From Vitellaria paradoxa (taxonomy: Eukaryota > Streptophyta > Magnoliopsida > Ericales > Sapotaceae): DNA of 64,000 bases. Within the stretch, counting starts at the first letter, position 1, and every line of letters begins with the position of its first letter. The DNA lies in the NCBI GenBank assembly GCA_019916065.1, contig CM034233.1:25121936-25185935 (forward strand), read 5' to 3'. Below, piece after piece: positions 12,590-24,883 of this stretch. A program made the translations under genes and the position numbers. The notes under the pieces are model-generated. The model made no database searches, was not told the DNA's origin, and saw only the letters and a program-made list of their open reading frames with translations.

Positions 12590-13620
12590 TTTGAATTTGG
12601 TTTAGGTTGTTATTCTTGTAAAGCGTTCAATTTCTAGGTGTGTTAGTTGTCCTTGATTACCAAGTAACACTCTTGTAGAATTTGAGTTGATCCGAGTGGA
12701 GTTTTAGGTTACTTGAGTACAACTTAAACTACTAATATTAGGCTCAAATTAGGCTCGAACTCGGTTCACGAATAACTTGACTATTTAAAACGATGTTACA
12801 CTGGTCAAAAATTAAATAACTTGATTAGACTAAAATGACACCGTTTTACTAAACCGAAAAAATGTCATTTTGGTAAAAAATTATTATATAAAATATATGT
12901 ATTATTTTATCGAACTGACTTGTGAGTTTTCGAGTCGAATACTTCTAAGCTCGAACTCGACTTTAATGGAGCAATAAATCAAACTTAAATTCTGCTCATT
13001 TAATTCACAAATCAAACCAAGTTTTTTTTTTTTTTTTTCTTTTCTCGCAATTCACGAATAGTTCAATTTGTGGCCACTGTTTTCCTTTTCTACTTTAGGC
13101 TTTATTGAAATTAAAATCGCTATATTATCAGTTGAAATTTTATAACATAATAAACTTATAAAACTTCATCACTTGAAAAACAAAGGACCTTGCAGCTTTG
13201 TTTGCTTAGATGCTATATCGGCTTTGAATTCACACTGCTTCAACTGTGGAGATTGTGACAGGATTGTAAAAGAGAGGTGGCTTGTCCTTAATTAAATGAG
13301 CAGAGCAAATAGAGTGTGTGGATAATTATCAAGGTTTATATATATGTCCCTGAGCTTGATTTTTGAAAAATTCACCAACTTTACATTTGCATTTCCTTTT
13401 TTGTTGCTTTATCCGATGAATTGAAGGGCAGAATGAGAGATTATTCATGTCTCAATTAGTAACTCACGAATTCCTGTTTCAGAAATATTTCAATACCGTT
13501 TTTGAATTATCTCAAAATATGAATGTGCTTATACAAATGACTTGCTCCATTGGAATTTACCATATACATTCTCTCTATATACTTGTCACAAGCACAAAAT
13601 TACTCTCGCGTTCCTCCCTA
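12590..13620. other. 3' flank of gene B, no other gene
   Basis: 12590-12900 resembles 38353-38680 (for example TTGTCCTTGATTACCAAGT). A T-rich run lies at about 13023-13038. The rest up to the stop codon of gene B is unremarkable AT-rich sequence that should contain its 3' untranslated region; I could not fix a poly(A) signal. Confidence 0.5.
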
Positions 13621-13625
13621 ATATT

Positions 13626-16211
13626 CTAACACTCCCCATCGTTGTCATCTTTGTAATCGTGAATTTCCTTCAAGGCCTCCAAAACCTCATCCATTGTAGG
13701 CCTCATTTCCGTTTCATATTGCAAACACTGAAAAGCCACCTCTGCAACCGAGCTAGTCATCCTCTCAATTGACGAATCTGACTGAGACCTAAGCGAAGGG
13801 TCGATCAACTCATTCAAGGGACGGGTTTGGATCCTGTTAATCGCCAAGTCAGCCAAATTAATCTCATGCCTATGCCTGTTAATGTCGACAGCAGGCATCG
13901 ACGATATAAGCTCAATTAGCACAACCCCAAAACTATAGACATCACTTTTGTTAGTAAGCTGGTAACATCGGTGATACTCTGGATCAACATAGCCAGGAGT
14001 CCCCTGTGGAGTAGTGGAGACATGGCTAACATCAGTGGGGAAGAGTCTTGAAATTCCGAAATCTGCAACTTTGACGTTGTAGTTGTTGTCGAGCAGTATG
14101 TTGCTTGTCTTCACATCGCGGTGGATGATGTCAGAAGCGTGGAGGTAAGACAATGCACTGGCTGTTTCTAGTGCTATGTTCATGCGAATAGGCCATGTGA
14201 GCAACCCGTACTTTGCACGATTGCCATGGAGATGATCTGCGACAGTACCGTTAGGAATGTATTCGTAAACGAGGAGGAGTTCGCGGCTATGTTGCGAGGT
14301 ACAACCGTAGAGGGATACAAGATTTTGGTGGTGCAAGCGGGTGAGGATTTCAACTTCATTCAGGAACTGGCTCATTCGCTTGCAGTTGTACTCGTATAGC
14401 CTTTTCACTGCCACTTCCCTCCCATCCTGGAGTTTGCCTATTTTAAGGAGAGTATGTTAATGTTAGGCCTCTAATATTAAAACTGAGTTTGGGAAGAAAA
14501 GAAAATATGAACTTCTTTTTTTTTTTTTTTTTAGTTGGCTATTAGCGATCTATTAAAAAGCTAATTTTTGTGTATGTGAGTTTGAGAAGAAAAAAATATG
14601 AACTTCTTTTTTTTTTTTTTTTTTTTTAGCAAGCTATTAGTGATCTATTTAAAAGCTAATTTGTGTGTGTGTGTGTGTGTGATTAAGAAGGTAAAAAAGC
14701 CAACTTAAAGTTAAAAAACTAGTAGTTAGAAGTTGAGCTATCAATTTTTTATTTTTTCCCAAACGCACAATGTAAATTTGGAGACGTTGGGACAGAGGGG
14801 CAAATCTATTGACCTTCTTACCATGATATACAGTGCCAAAGCCTCCATCTCCTAGTTCTTTAAAAGGATCAAAATTGTTCGTCGCTTGTTCAAGTTCACT
14901 GTATGAGAAGAGAGGGACCCCAAGGAACATAGTGCTCATTGTCCTTCCATTATTGGCTTTGAAGGAAGGATTTGAATTAGGGTTCTTTGAGAGATGCTTC
15001 CATCTTTTGCAACGGTAGACGATAAACACAAGCAGGCAAGTCATGAGGATAAAGCCACCAATTACAACTGAAGAAGATACAGTTTGAATATTGCAATGTT
15101 AGATTTAGTTAAAAATATATTAAAGCAACAAAAAAGAATCGCAAAATGGAAGAAACAGAATGCTGTGAATGAAAGCTGTAAAATAGAAAACCAAAAAGTC
15201 TCAACATGAAATTCTAATGCAGATATTTGAGTCATTTATTTATTTTATTTACCTGCGGCTGGAATCAATCTGGATTTTATTGTATTGTTGGAATGGGAAT
15301 TGGGAGTTCTTTCCTCCTGCAAAAAAAATTCAACCAGGGTGAAATTAATTTACAGATAACAGAAGTTTAAATGAATGTAATTTGGTTTATTCCAAAAATC
15401 AGTCCCTAATATTATAGGTCATTTATGGAGGTTTCATTACCTTATGCATTGGCGGGCATTGATATGTTTGGTTGTGATTTTGGCACTGGCCTCCTTTGTG
15501 TCGACGTTCGACACAATCCTTGGACATATGAAGTTGAAGTTGAAGAAAGAAGGTAGCAGTTAATAGTTCAAATGGGTTATCCGTATTAAAATTTGGGTGT
15601 TTTGACTGATTCATGGGCAGCTGAACTACTGAGCAGCACTGTTGAAAAACAGAAGGAAGGAATTGTTGGTTGGGTTGATGTTTGTAGAACAAGTCGAAGC
15701 CTTCACATGTTTTAGTGGGAAAATGCTTGAAAAGTTCATGTGTGCGACTAGAATTGAGTTCATAACCTTTGTTGCATTTGAACAAGGTGAGATTGTTAGG
15801 GATTGTAAACGAAATGGAAGGAGAGTTGGGAAAAGTCAAATTACTGAAGGCAAGGCAACTTCTGTTGTCTAAATGACTTTGGAGCATTTGGTCATGGATT
15901 TCGACTTCAATTTGTACCGATTTGTTGTCATTGCTTTGAAAAACATTGCTATTAATGCTTTTTATATCAAACGATGGTCCTTCATTTCCGAGTCGGATCT
16001 GTGGGAATGGATGACAATCACAATTGATGGTCCACAACCCACACTGAGGATACGTGGAATTGGAGAAAGGAAAGAAAATGGTTCCGAATTTTCCACAATC
16101 GAAGAACTTGGGACAACTCATTTGGGCTTCGTTAGGATTTTCAGCACAGACAAAATGGAGTTGCAGATGAGAGAGAACAAAGCAAGCAAGAAAGAAAGGA
16201 ACAATTGCCAT
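13626..16211 (-). CDS. Copy B: complete LRK10-like (LRK10L-1 type) receptor-like protein kinase
   Basis: Four exons on the minus strand: 16211-15441, 15316-15253, 15067-14822 and 14437-13626. All introns have GT/AG ends and phases agree (0, 1, 1), giving 630 aa. Residues 1 to about 23 are a signal peptide; GUB_WAK_bind follows (CPKFFDCGKFG) and a WAK-associated region ends near 257. A linker, then a membrane segment (about 279-296, VVIGGFILMTCLLVFIVY) and a basic stop-transfer RCKRW. The kinase has GDGGFGTVYHG, VAVK (K372), HRD (D468), DFG (486-488) and GTPGYVDPEY, so it should be an active RD Ser/Thr kinase at the plasma membrane, probably in immune or wall signalling (family inference). Odd: the WAK-associated CxxC is CVERRH (R236), while A, C and E have CVECRH; it also has C66 and W60 where A and C have H and C. 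It is the only full receptor in the window. Confidence 0.9.
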
Positions 16212-16289
16212 CTCAAAATCAAAATTTTCAAATTAAACGACACCTCACCCCGTCACTAAAAGCAATGAGAGGAACGAAATGCTCTTCCC

Positions 16290-16335
16290 CTGGAACTGCT
16301 ATTTAATTCTGCTGAAACCAATATTCAGATGATTT
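16290..16335 (-). promoter_or_regulatory. Candidate core promoter of gene B
   Basis: On the minus strand a TATA-like AATTAAATAG lies about 85-95 bases upstream of the ATG. It is inside a block (TTCAGCAGAATTAAATAGCAG) kept in A, B, C and D but deleted in E. There is no experimental support for a start site. Confidence 0.35.
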
Positions 16336-16561
16336 TGGCCCTCTCAACACGGCAACTGACTTGGAAAACAAAGCAGATGAAGACTTCAGACAACCGAAAG
16401 CAATGCCGCACAAGATCTTTTAAGTGGTTCCGTTTGTTTGTTGGAACAGTGGGTCAGCGAAAGACTACAAGGGAGACTTGGCTCCTCCACTCTTTCAAAA
16501 GCTTATCTTTTTCCTTCTAACACAAAACTTCTCTCTCGATTTTCCCATTTATCATAATAAA

Positions 16562-18858
16562 TATTTATAAAATAACAATTTATTTAACCAAACTAAAATT
16601 AATAATTCATTACACTAATTTATCAAAATAATATTTAATAAATAATAATTTATTATTAAATTAATTTATTTTATTTTATTAAATTAATACTATTGAAAAA
16701 TTAATTTATTGATTAAAATTATTTATTTTCTCAAATTAAAAATATTTTTAATAAATAATAATTACTTATTAAAATAATTTATTTTGTTAAAATGTTTTAT
16801 TAAATGAAAATTGTTTCTCATAAATAAAAATACACTAGATTATGTATTGTATTAATATAATTTATTAAATTAATAATTTATTTAATTAATCTAAATTGTT
16901 TTATTAAATTATTTTATCAAAATAAAAACAATTTTAACAAGTAAAAGTTTATTATTAAAATAAATTACTATTGAAAATCTATGATAAAATTATTTTTTAT
17001 AATTGATATTTTTATTTAAATTATATATTTTATTAAAATTAATTATTGTTAAAATAATAATAATTATGATGATTTATTTTATTATAATATTTTATTACTA
17101 TTAAGAATTAACTTTTACCTGTCAATTTATTTTCATTTTAAATATAATTAATACAATTAATTTTTATTTTTTAAAATTTTTAATATTTTAAGTATAATAT
17201 AATTATTATCAAATAATATTTATTTTTTCATTTCAAAGGTAAATTATTAATTGTTATTAAAATAATAATTATTTTCATAATTTTTTTTTACCCAAATTCC
17301 CCTATGTTGGGCGAGTTGTTATAATTTGCCCTCCGTTTCAATGCAATGTCCATCCGCCCAAGGTACAAGTCGAAACAGTACCAGAAAAAAAAAAAAAAAA
17401 AAGAAAAGAAAAGTAGGCCCGTATATTTTGGGGTCACAAATATCCACTGGAAATCAATGCGGTGACAGAAACCTCGTCGGAGGATCTTCTCACAAGTGAA
17501 GACTGGTTTAAAAACCAAATATCACCTAAATGATTTAAAAAACAAACTCTTGTTTATTATTAGGAGTTATTTGTAACTTTAAAAATAAAAATAAATCTCT
17601 GTAAATTAGAATGAAATTTAATTTTTTTTACTCATGGTGAAATTATGAGTGTTTGGTTAGAAAAAATTTGACAAAAAATATAATAAAAATACAAAAATTT
17701 AATTAAAAATTGATGTGACAAAATTTGAATGGAAGAAAGTGTAATAATTGGTAAAAATTTGTAAGCTTTGGTTAATTTTGACTAACCCAATGCCTCCTAT
17801 GAATTGTAACTTCTACTGATTTATGATAATTTTTTTCACTCAAAACACTCTTCATTAATTATTAACCCTTCTATCTTCTTTGTGAATTTTCTGACAACTC
17901 CTTGCCAACCCATTTTACTCTTAAATAAGCATGATTCATTTCGTTAAAATAACATACAAATTATAATAAATAAAAAAATATTTCATGTGTAGAAAATTCT
18001 TTTCTCATTTTAGACATAAAATTACTTATCAAGTTTTTTACATTTAAGATCCATTAAAAAAGAAAATAATCCTCTTATTTTGCACATCACATGGTATTTG
18101 TTTATTAGTAACAACAAATTTATTAAGAGTTTTTTTTTTTTAAATTGAATGAGCTTTTTTTTCACATATTTTTATATTGTGATTTTGATACTTTTTATTA
18201 GATAATTTAAATTAGAATAATATTGAACAAAAAATTAATGCAATTATCGCCGTGAAAAAATTTAGTGTAATCTGAATGAAAAGTGTAAATATAGGCAGCT
18301 TTTTATTTTTTAAAAAACTAAATGCAATTTGATATTATAAACTTTTTTTTTTTTCCGTAAGAATATAAGGGTTGAATTTGTTTTCGCAGCATTATAAGAG
18401 ATTCTCTACTACTAAAATTGAGATTTCTCAATCATAAATTTTGTTGTCTTTTTACTTATTGATTTTTTTTTTATTTTCGAACTCTTAAATTCGATAGACA
18501 TTATAAGAGGTTTTATATTTTTTTAATATCTATTGGAATTAAGTAATTTTTAGAAATAATTTTAAATTTAGTTTTTTTAAGAATTGAAAATAACATGTGG
18601 ACTTATTGAATAATAATAAGATCAAAACAGTTGAATTACAATAAGATTTGAACATTTCTAAAATTATTATGGAGTACGTAGTAAAATAAAAAAAAATTCT
18701 AAAAAAAGCATGCAGTTGAGTAAACTCTTGAAACGATGGGATTTATTTTGCTTTCTTATTAAGTGCGCCAACTCTTTTATTGATAGAAGAGAGAGATTTT
18801 TGTTGCAAAAATTACAAAATTATTATAGGAGAGTATTAGCCATTGTTATATCTTGGGG

Positions 18859-18894
<36 letters not shown>

Positions 18895-19552
18895 TTTATT
18901 AAGTGTTCTTTGACAGAAAGATTTTTGTTACAAAAATTATAAATTATTACGGGAGATAATAACTTTAAAAGGATTTTGAATTTTAAGTCAATTTTATAAA
19001 TTAATATGAAATATATATTACAAATTCTTAAAAAACTAATTTGATACGTCTTATTTTGACAGCCTTAAACAATTGCTTAATAAGTATGACGACCCTGACC
19101 AAATATGTTGCAATCAAAATTAGATTTCATCTTTTGAGTGTTTTCAAAAGGGTAAATTATAATTTCTCTGAACATTTGAATGATTATACTTATACCTTTT
19201 AATATTTAAAAATTATATTTACATATATTATTTTAAAATATTATTAACAATGACTCCTTTATCAAGTCAACCGTTAAAATTTAGCAAAAAGTGTCAAAAT
19301 AACCAAAATTTTAGGTGTTTTGTCAATTAATTTTATCCCTCCCTCTCTCATATATTCATTAGTTTTTTTTTTTTTTTAATAAAATCCCCCAAAACAAGTA
19401 AAACAAATAGTTTGGTAAATTTTTGTAGAGAAAACTAAAAACTATGTGAGAGAATGAGGGATAAAAAAAGAAAAATACTTAAAACTTTGATTAATTTGAT
19501 ATTTTCTGTTAAGTTTTAATGGTTTATTTAATAGAAGGTAGTCAATGTTAAC
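16562..19552. other. AT-rich spacer B, no gene
   Basis: Relative of the other spacers but without the solo LTR: AAATG at the equivalent point (about 18317-18321) is uninterrupted. It carries a poly(A) run at about 17385-17402 and an (ATT)n microsatellite at about 18860-18896. No supported coding sequence. Confidence 0.65.
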
Positions 19553-19567
19553 AATATTTCAAAATAA

Positions 19568-19777
19568 AACCCTTGGGGTTGGTCCAGTGGCTTGAGGGAG
19601 CATTTCCTACATAGTTTGCCTAGGTTCGATTCCAAGGGCCACCTACCACAAGCGTAAGCTTATGACTTATCTGGTTGGTGGGTTTGTGGGGTATTCGTTT
19701 GCCCCCGGTTTACCGGTCGGCTACACGGTCCGTTGAGGACTGTAATAAACCGGCTGAGTTCCGGGTCACAAAAAAAA
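19568..19777 (+). mobile_element. tRNA-derived SINE (family 1), unit B
   Basis: It starts CCCTTGGGGTTGG, has an A-box-like TTGGTCCAGTGG and a perfect B box GGTTCGATTCC near 19622-19634, and ends in an A-run. The 15-base target duplication AATATTTCAAAATAA is at 19553-19567 and 19778-19792. Spacers A, C and E have the empty site. A second copy in the same position lies at 49447-49651. Confidence 0.88.
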
Positions 19778-20028
19778 AATATTTCAAAATAAGGAAGATA
19801 AGTATAATTTTTAATTCTCGAAGGATGTAAATATAATTACTTAAATATTGAGAGAAGGCAAGTGCATTTTATTCTTTTCCAAAATTATTATTCTAACGTT
19901 ATAAACAATGTTTTAATGGTAAAGTGGGAGTGTCTATAGCATTAAAAAACAAAAATGTGAAACACAAACTTTACAATTCAAAAATAAGATAAAAATATAT
20001 AGAATTTTCCAATATTGGAAAAACTAAG

Positions 20029-20368
20029 ATGTCATTTGATTTACTTTTCTATTTTTTAGTTTTCTATTTTATGTGTTTTCTGTTTTAAAAATCTCAAAAT
20101 AAGGAAACAAAAAGTGTTTTGTTTTACTTGTTTTGAAATTTTCTTTATTTTGGTTTGAAAATACTTAAAATGAATTTTTATCATTTTTCATTTTATGTCT
20201 AAACTCATTTTCTATTTTTTAAAAATAAATTCTAGAAACACAAGTGATCAATTGCGTTTTGGATTATTTTTCTTATTTTCAAAAGCATAAAGTGGCAAAT
20301 TTATTCAAAACAGAAAATAGAAAACAAAAACAAAAAACAAAAAATAAAAAAATAAACCAAATGACACC
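20029..20368. mobile_element. Tourist-like (PIF/Harbinger) MITE, unit B
   Basis: 340 bp with terminal inverted repeats (GATGTCATTTGATTTA at the left; complement of GGTGTCATTTGGTTTA at the right), extending imperfectly for about 45 bases. It is flanked by TAA at 20026-20028 and 20369-20371. Units A and C carry the single-TAA empty site (CTAATATAACAG). No coding capacity; the twin is at 49901-50241. Confidence 0.85.
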
Positions 20369-20899
20369 TAATATAACAGTTAAATAACATCACTTATAAC
20401 AGAATTTTTATATGCTAGTTCAATCTCAATCAATCAAACAAGAAATCATATTTATAAAAGTAAAAAAAAATGAGACATAAAAATTTATTAAAGAAACCAT
20501 TATCAAACATAAAGGGAGAAAAACCTCAAGTCTCAGAGGGGTATCCAAAACTCTTTCACTATGTGATTTTGATTATCAAAACTTCTTTCCAAAAGTTACA
20601 CAATCAAGTCCACAAAGGAGAATCACCATGTGAATCAAGTCCACTACTAATAACACCAGTCTCTGAAAAATGTGTCTTTAGCTAAGTATATGAGAGAAAT
20701 TTTTATGAAGCAAAATAGATGAATATGATCTTCTCTCCTTAATTCTTGCTCTTGAACCCATGATAATGTCTTTTTTATATAGAATACAATAAGAATAGAA
20801 TCTAGAGTATGATTGAATATTATTTTTATTGTTTTTGTTAGGTCTATTATTTTGATTAATTAATTTCACTAATGACAATTGCGAGTCGAAATTTGAGTC

Positions 20900-21533
20900 T
20901 GTAAAGTTTTTGAAGGGAGTTCAAGCACTTAAGATCCAGAAAAAGAACTCGAAGGGTGTTTGAGTGGCCTAATTGGAATTTTTGTTACCCTAATTTCATC
21001 CAAGTATAAAAAGGTTTTTCTAGTAGCCACAAATATCTCTGCTATTCTATTGAGCAAACCTTCAAAATTTTAAAACTCTAATATTCAAATTGAAGAGATC
21101 AACAAGTGCAGTTTTCAAAAGAACATTGATTCAACCTTTCATTTTGATGAAGTAGAGCATCTTTGGATTCTAGTAGGTGCCATTCGGGTTTAAGAATGGA
21201 GTCAATCTATGGGCTTGGTTCATCGCAGGTTCTAACTGGCAAGTGAAGAATAGAATTATGATGGGATCAAGTTCTATCTATATTCAGCGAATCTCTTGTA
21301 ACCTATTCATTTATAGTGGATTAATTTTTAGGTTAGTCATTTTGTAGACTCGAGATTTTACCTAAAAGTGGTTCTAGGATTTACCTTATTAGGATTTTGT
21401 GTCATTGCTTTTTCGTGTTTGATTATATTTATTCTTCATAGATTTTTGATTTTTTAATTTCCATACTCCATGAAGCAGGAATCCACATTCTTATTATTTT
21501 AGCCAGTTTCCAACTTTGGATAGTACCTTGGAA
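20900..21533. repeat. Probable old LTR fragment, unit B
   Basis: Same LTR-like tail as at 7690-8220 but complete up to the copia insertion point, ending GGAAGTTTC. Its 5' part is shorter than in units A and C (the GAGTCACTCCTC region is missing). Confidence 0.4.
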
Positions 21534-21538
21534 GTTTC

Positions 21539-24500
21539 TGTTAAAATCCCGAAGGAGCCAATAAATCCCTAATCTATAGGGATTAAAATTAGGGATTAGT
21601 CAATGATTGATCTTATTTTCTATTCTAAGATTTACTAGACATAATTAGTTTCCTAATTTTGTGTCTAACTTATGTAGTTGGGGCACTATATATAGGTAAA
21701 TCTACTTCATATTCAAGTGCACAACAATTATTAGAATAAAAAAAAAAGAGTGAAATTCTCTCATCTCTAAAAAATTTAGATGGTATAAGAGTCATGATAA
21801 TATTCTCTGGTGGCCACTTTTCTGTATGGCTAGGGTTTCTATTCCAGCATACATCACTTTCAGCATCACATCTCCTCCAGTGTCACTCATTCGGCATCCC
21901 ATCTCCTTTAGCATCGCTACTCTAGCATCGCATCTCCTCCGGTGTCTCGCGTCTGGCACTACTGATGTCATTAGCTTTGCAGCCCTTTGTCGGCTCCTTC
22001 TCCGGTTTCTTCTCAACACACTTCTTCGCCCCTTCTCCCTATGATTTCGTGTTTTTCAACATCTCCAATAACGAAGCACAGATTGGCAGCACACCTTACC
22101 AGTAGTAATAAATCTTCCTCCTTTATAGGAGGTAGTGGCTCCTTGGGTTCACAAGGTGGAGACATCAACGAGCCTTCTTCTAGCGTATTTGGTATTGTTG
22201 CCAGCTATGGCAGTACCAATACAGGGCCTACCTCCATCACCAATCATAAACTCAATGGTGCTGACTATCTTTACGGTCCCAATCTGCATGTATGTTTATT
22301 CGGGGTCGAGGAAAGAATGAATATGTTACTGGGGAAGCCATTGCTCCTTCATAGGATGATCCAAAGTATCAGATCTAGATATTTGAAAACAACCTAGTCG
22401 TGTCATAGTTGATCAACTTTGTAACAAATAAGATAGGTGAAAACCTCCTCCTTTATGACAACAACAAAGATATTTGGAATGTAGCAAAATAGACCTTCTC
22501 TAGTTTTGACAATGCTTCGGAACGATTTACTATAGAGAGTGTATTTTATGATTTCTGTCATTGTGATCTTTCTGTGACATAATATTTTAACACTCTCACG
22601 ATAAATTGGCAACAATTGGATATGTATGAGAAGTATGTATGAACTTGTACTGCAGATAGTATTATATTTAAGAAAATTGTTGAAAAGAAAAGGCTGTATA
22701 AATTCTTTCTTGGTTTGAATAAGGGATTGGATGAAGTTCAAGGTCGTATCCTAGGGTCAAAACCTCTTTCTAACTTGAGAGAAGCCTTTTCTGAGATTGC
22801 ATGACGGAAAGTTGACAAAGATGCTTGGTTCCACTTTAGCTTTTACTCTACTTGAAGGGTCGACCTTAGCTCACAAGGACCCAATAATTCCTTTTCTGAT
22901 AATAAATCTAGGAAATGGAGACTTTAGTGTGAGCATTGTATGAAGACTGGTCATACTTTAGATGCTTGTTGGAAAATTCATAGGAAGCTAGGTAAATTGG
23001 AAACCTTCTTGCCCTGGTCCTCGTGACAGCCGTGGTAATGTTGCCACCACTGCCACTGCTCCTCAAGTTCTCAATCAACCAATGTCTAGTCCTTTTAGTA
23101 AAGAAAAGATTAAGATCCTCCAAAAATTTATCATGTAGTAACAAGCCACCACTTTCTCGGTCGTTAGTTCTAGTAGTATAGCACAGAAAAGTAATCATTC
23201 TTTTGCCTTTGATGCACATAGTGATAATTGTAACACATGGATAGTAGACTCAGGGACTTTAGATCACATGACAGGAAATACTAGTCTATTTAACACATTT
23301 ATTGTTTGTGATGGCAATTTTTCTACAAGAATTGTAGACAGTTCCTTTTCTAAGGTGTCTAGTATGGGTTCTATAGTGCTCTCTCCTAACCTAACTTTGC
23401 ATACTTATTCATTATGTTCCCACACTTAACTGTAACCTTTTGTTCATTAGCGAGCTCACTCATGACTAAATTATGTTTTAACTTTTCTTCTCATCTATGC
23501 ATCTTTCAGGATCTACATTTGGAGAAAACGATTGGCAATGCTAGAAAGTGTTTTGGCCTTATCTACTTATTTTTTTTTTTTAGGCACTTCCCAACAAGCC
23601 TAATATGCTTCCATATCTGATCTCTCCACTCAAGTTGCCAGTTCTCCTTCCAATAAAGACGTTGCTATTATGCTTTGGCACAATGGATTAGGACATCCCA
23701 AATTGTCTAAAAGTTCCATTTTATGGTCAAAACTCGGTTTCAAATCCAAATCTAGATATTTCAAACAGATAATGCCAGGAATTACTTTAATCAATCCTTG
23801 AGGAGTACTTGAGTTCACACGACATTCTCCACCAAAGCTCATGTTTTGAAACATCATAACAAAATGAGGTCACCAAATGAAAGACTAAGTATCTCCTTGA
23901 AGTTGCTTATTCAATCATGTTCTAATCCCATGTCCTCTCTCATTTTGGGGGGAAAGGAGGGGAGGCCCTTCTAACTGCTACCTTCCTTATTAACTGCATG
24001 CCCTTTTATACCTCAAATTTCAAACTCCAAGTCAAATCATCCTTCAGTCTTATCCGACCACACGCCTTGTGTTTGACATTCCTCTCAAAGTATTTGGATG
24101 TTCTGCTTTTGTTTATAATCACCAACCTAATCTTGGAAAATTAACTCCTAGAACCTTCAAATGCAAGTCTTAGGATATTGCCCCACATAGCGCAGCTATA
24201 AGTGCTACTCACCTTCTACTAGAAAGTTTTATGTCTCTATGAATATCACTTTCTTTGAACACCAATCCTTCTACACCATTTCTCATATTCAGGGGAGCTT
24301 TCTTAAGAATATTCAAGTTGGGGTGATCTTGTACTTGAACCCTTAACTATACTTGATACTACGTCACTTGAACTTATGACATCACTATCTATCGCCCTTA
24401 CGGGGCTAGCTATAGAAAAGACTTTCCTTCTCCAAATTTAATGTGGATGGCCCAAAACCATTGAAGACATAGAGCACACAGACACTCCTATGTAAGGCTA

Positions 24501-24883
24501 GCCATCTAATTTAGGTGAAGGTCATTCAAAACCTAGCATAGGTAACACTTCCTTTGAATCCCTATCTATTATCTCAGTTGCCAATGATCTAAATTGCCAT
24601 ATTGCCTTGAGAAAAGGAGCATGATCTTGTGCTAATCACTCTATTGGGAATTATATATCTTATGGGAATTTGTCATCTTAATATTAGTCATTTGTGGCAA
24701 ATACAACTACTATACAAGTTTCATCATCCATTTAGGAAGCTCGGACTAATTTAGAATGGAAAAAAAAAATAGTGTAGGATAAGATGCAGGCTCTTTAGAA
24801 GAATGGCATATGGGTTCTATCAGAGTTACCAGATGGGAAACATACTGTAGGCTGTAAGTGAATCTTCATAGTTAAATACCAGG
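21539..24883 (+). mobile_element. Ty1/copia element, copy 1 (3' truncated, decayed)
   Basis: The 5' LTR is 21539-21780, begins TGTTAAAATCCC and follows GTTTC (21534-21538). A primer-binding site resembling initiator tRNA-Met (TGGTATAAGAG) starts at 21781. Gag remnants (LNGADYL, KRLYKFFLGLNKG-like), a zinc knuckle near 22930 and a protease DSG near 23250 are readable through stops and frameshifts. The element breaks at 24883 in the reverse transcriptase region and joins formin-like sequence. It is the same insertion event as copies 2 and 3. Confidence 0.85.

Larger units (their letters stand above)
15421..24883. repeat. Tandem unit B, duplicated at 45310-54795 (unit D)
   Basis: Exon 1, spacer, SINE, MITE, LTR-like tail and copia element occur in the same order in both, with only scattered differences by eye. 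Homology ends after TAAATACCAGG, where unit B is broken and unit D continues through the rest of the copia element. Confidence 0.88.

Noticed and set aside
14649..15044. Minus-strand frame of 131 codons ending in repeated TH residues
   Set aside because: It is exon 3 of gene B read through into intron 3; only 15067-14822 is coding.
15873..16259. Plus-strand open frame of 128 codons repeated at 443-820, 27553-27939 and 45764-46150
   Set aside because: It lies antisense to the conserved ectodomain exon and is open only because that exon is duplicated; no domain or codon evidence of its own.
19568..19777. Functional tRNA gene
   Set aside because: The A and B boxes are present, but no cloverleaf is kept and target duplications with an A tail mark a SINE.
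20470..20685. Short frame (71-90 codons) at 7288, 20470 and 50285
   Set aside because: Recurs because the spacer is duplicated; frame and length vary and no domain is visible.
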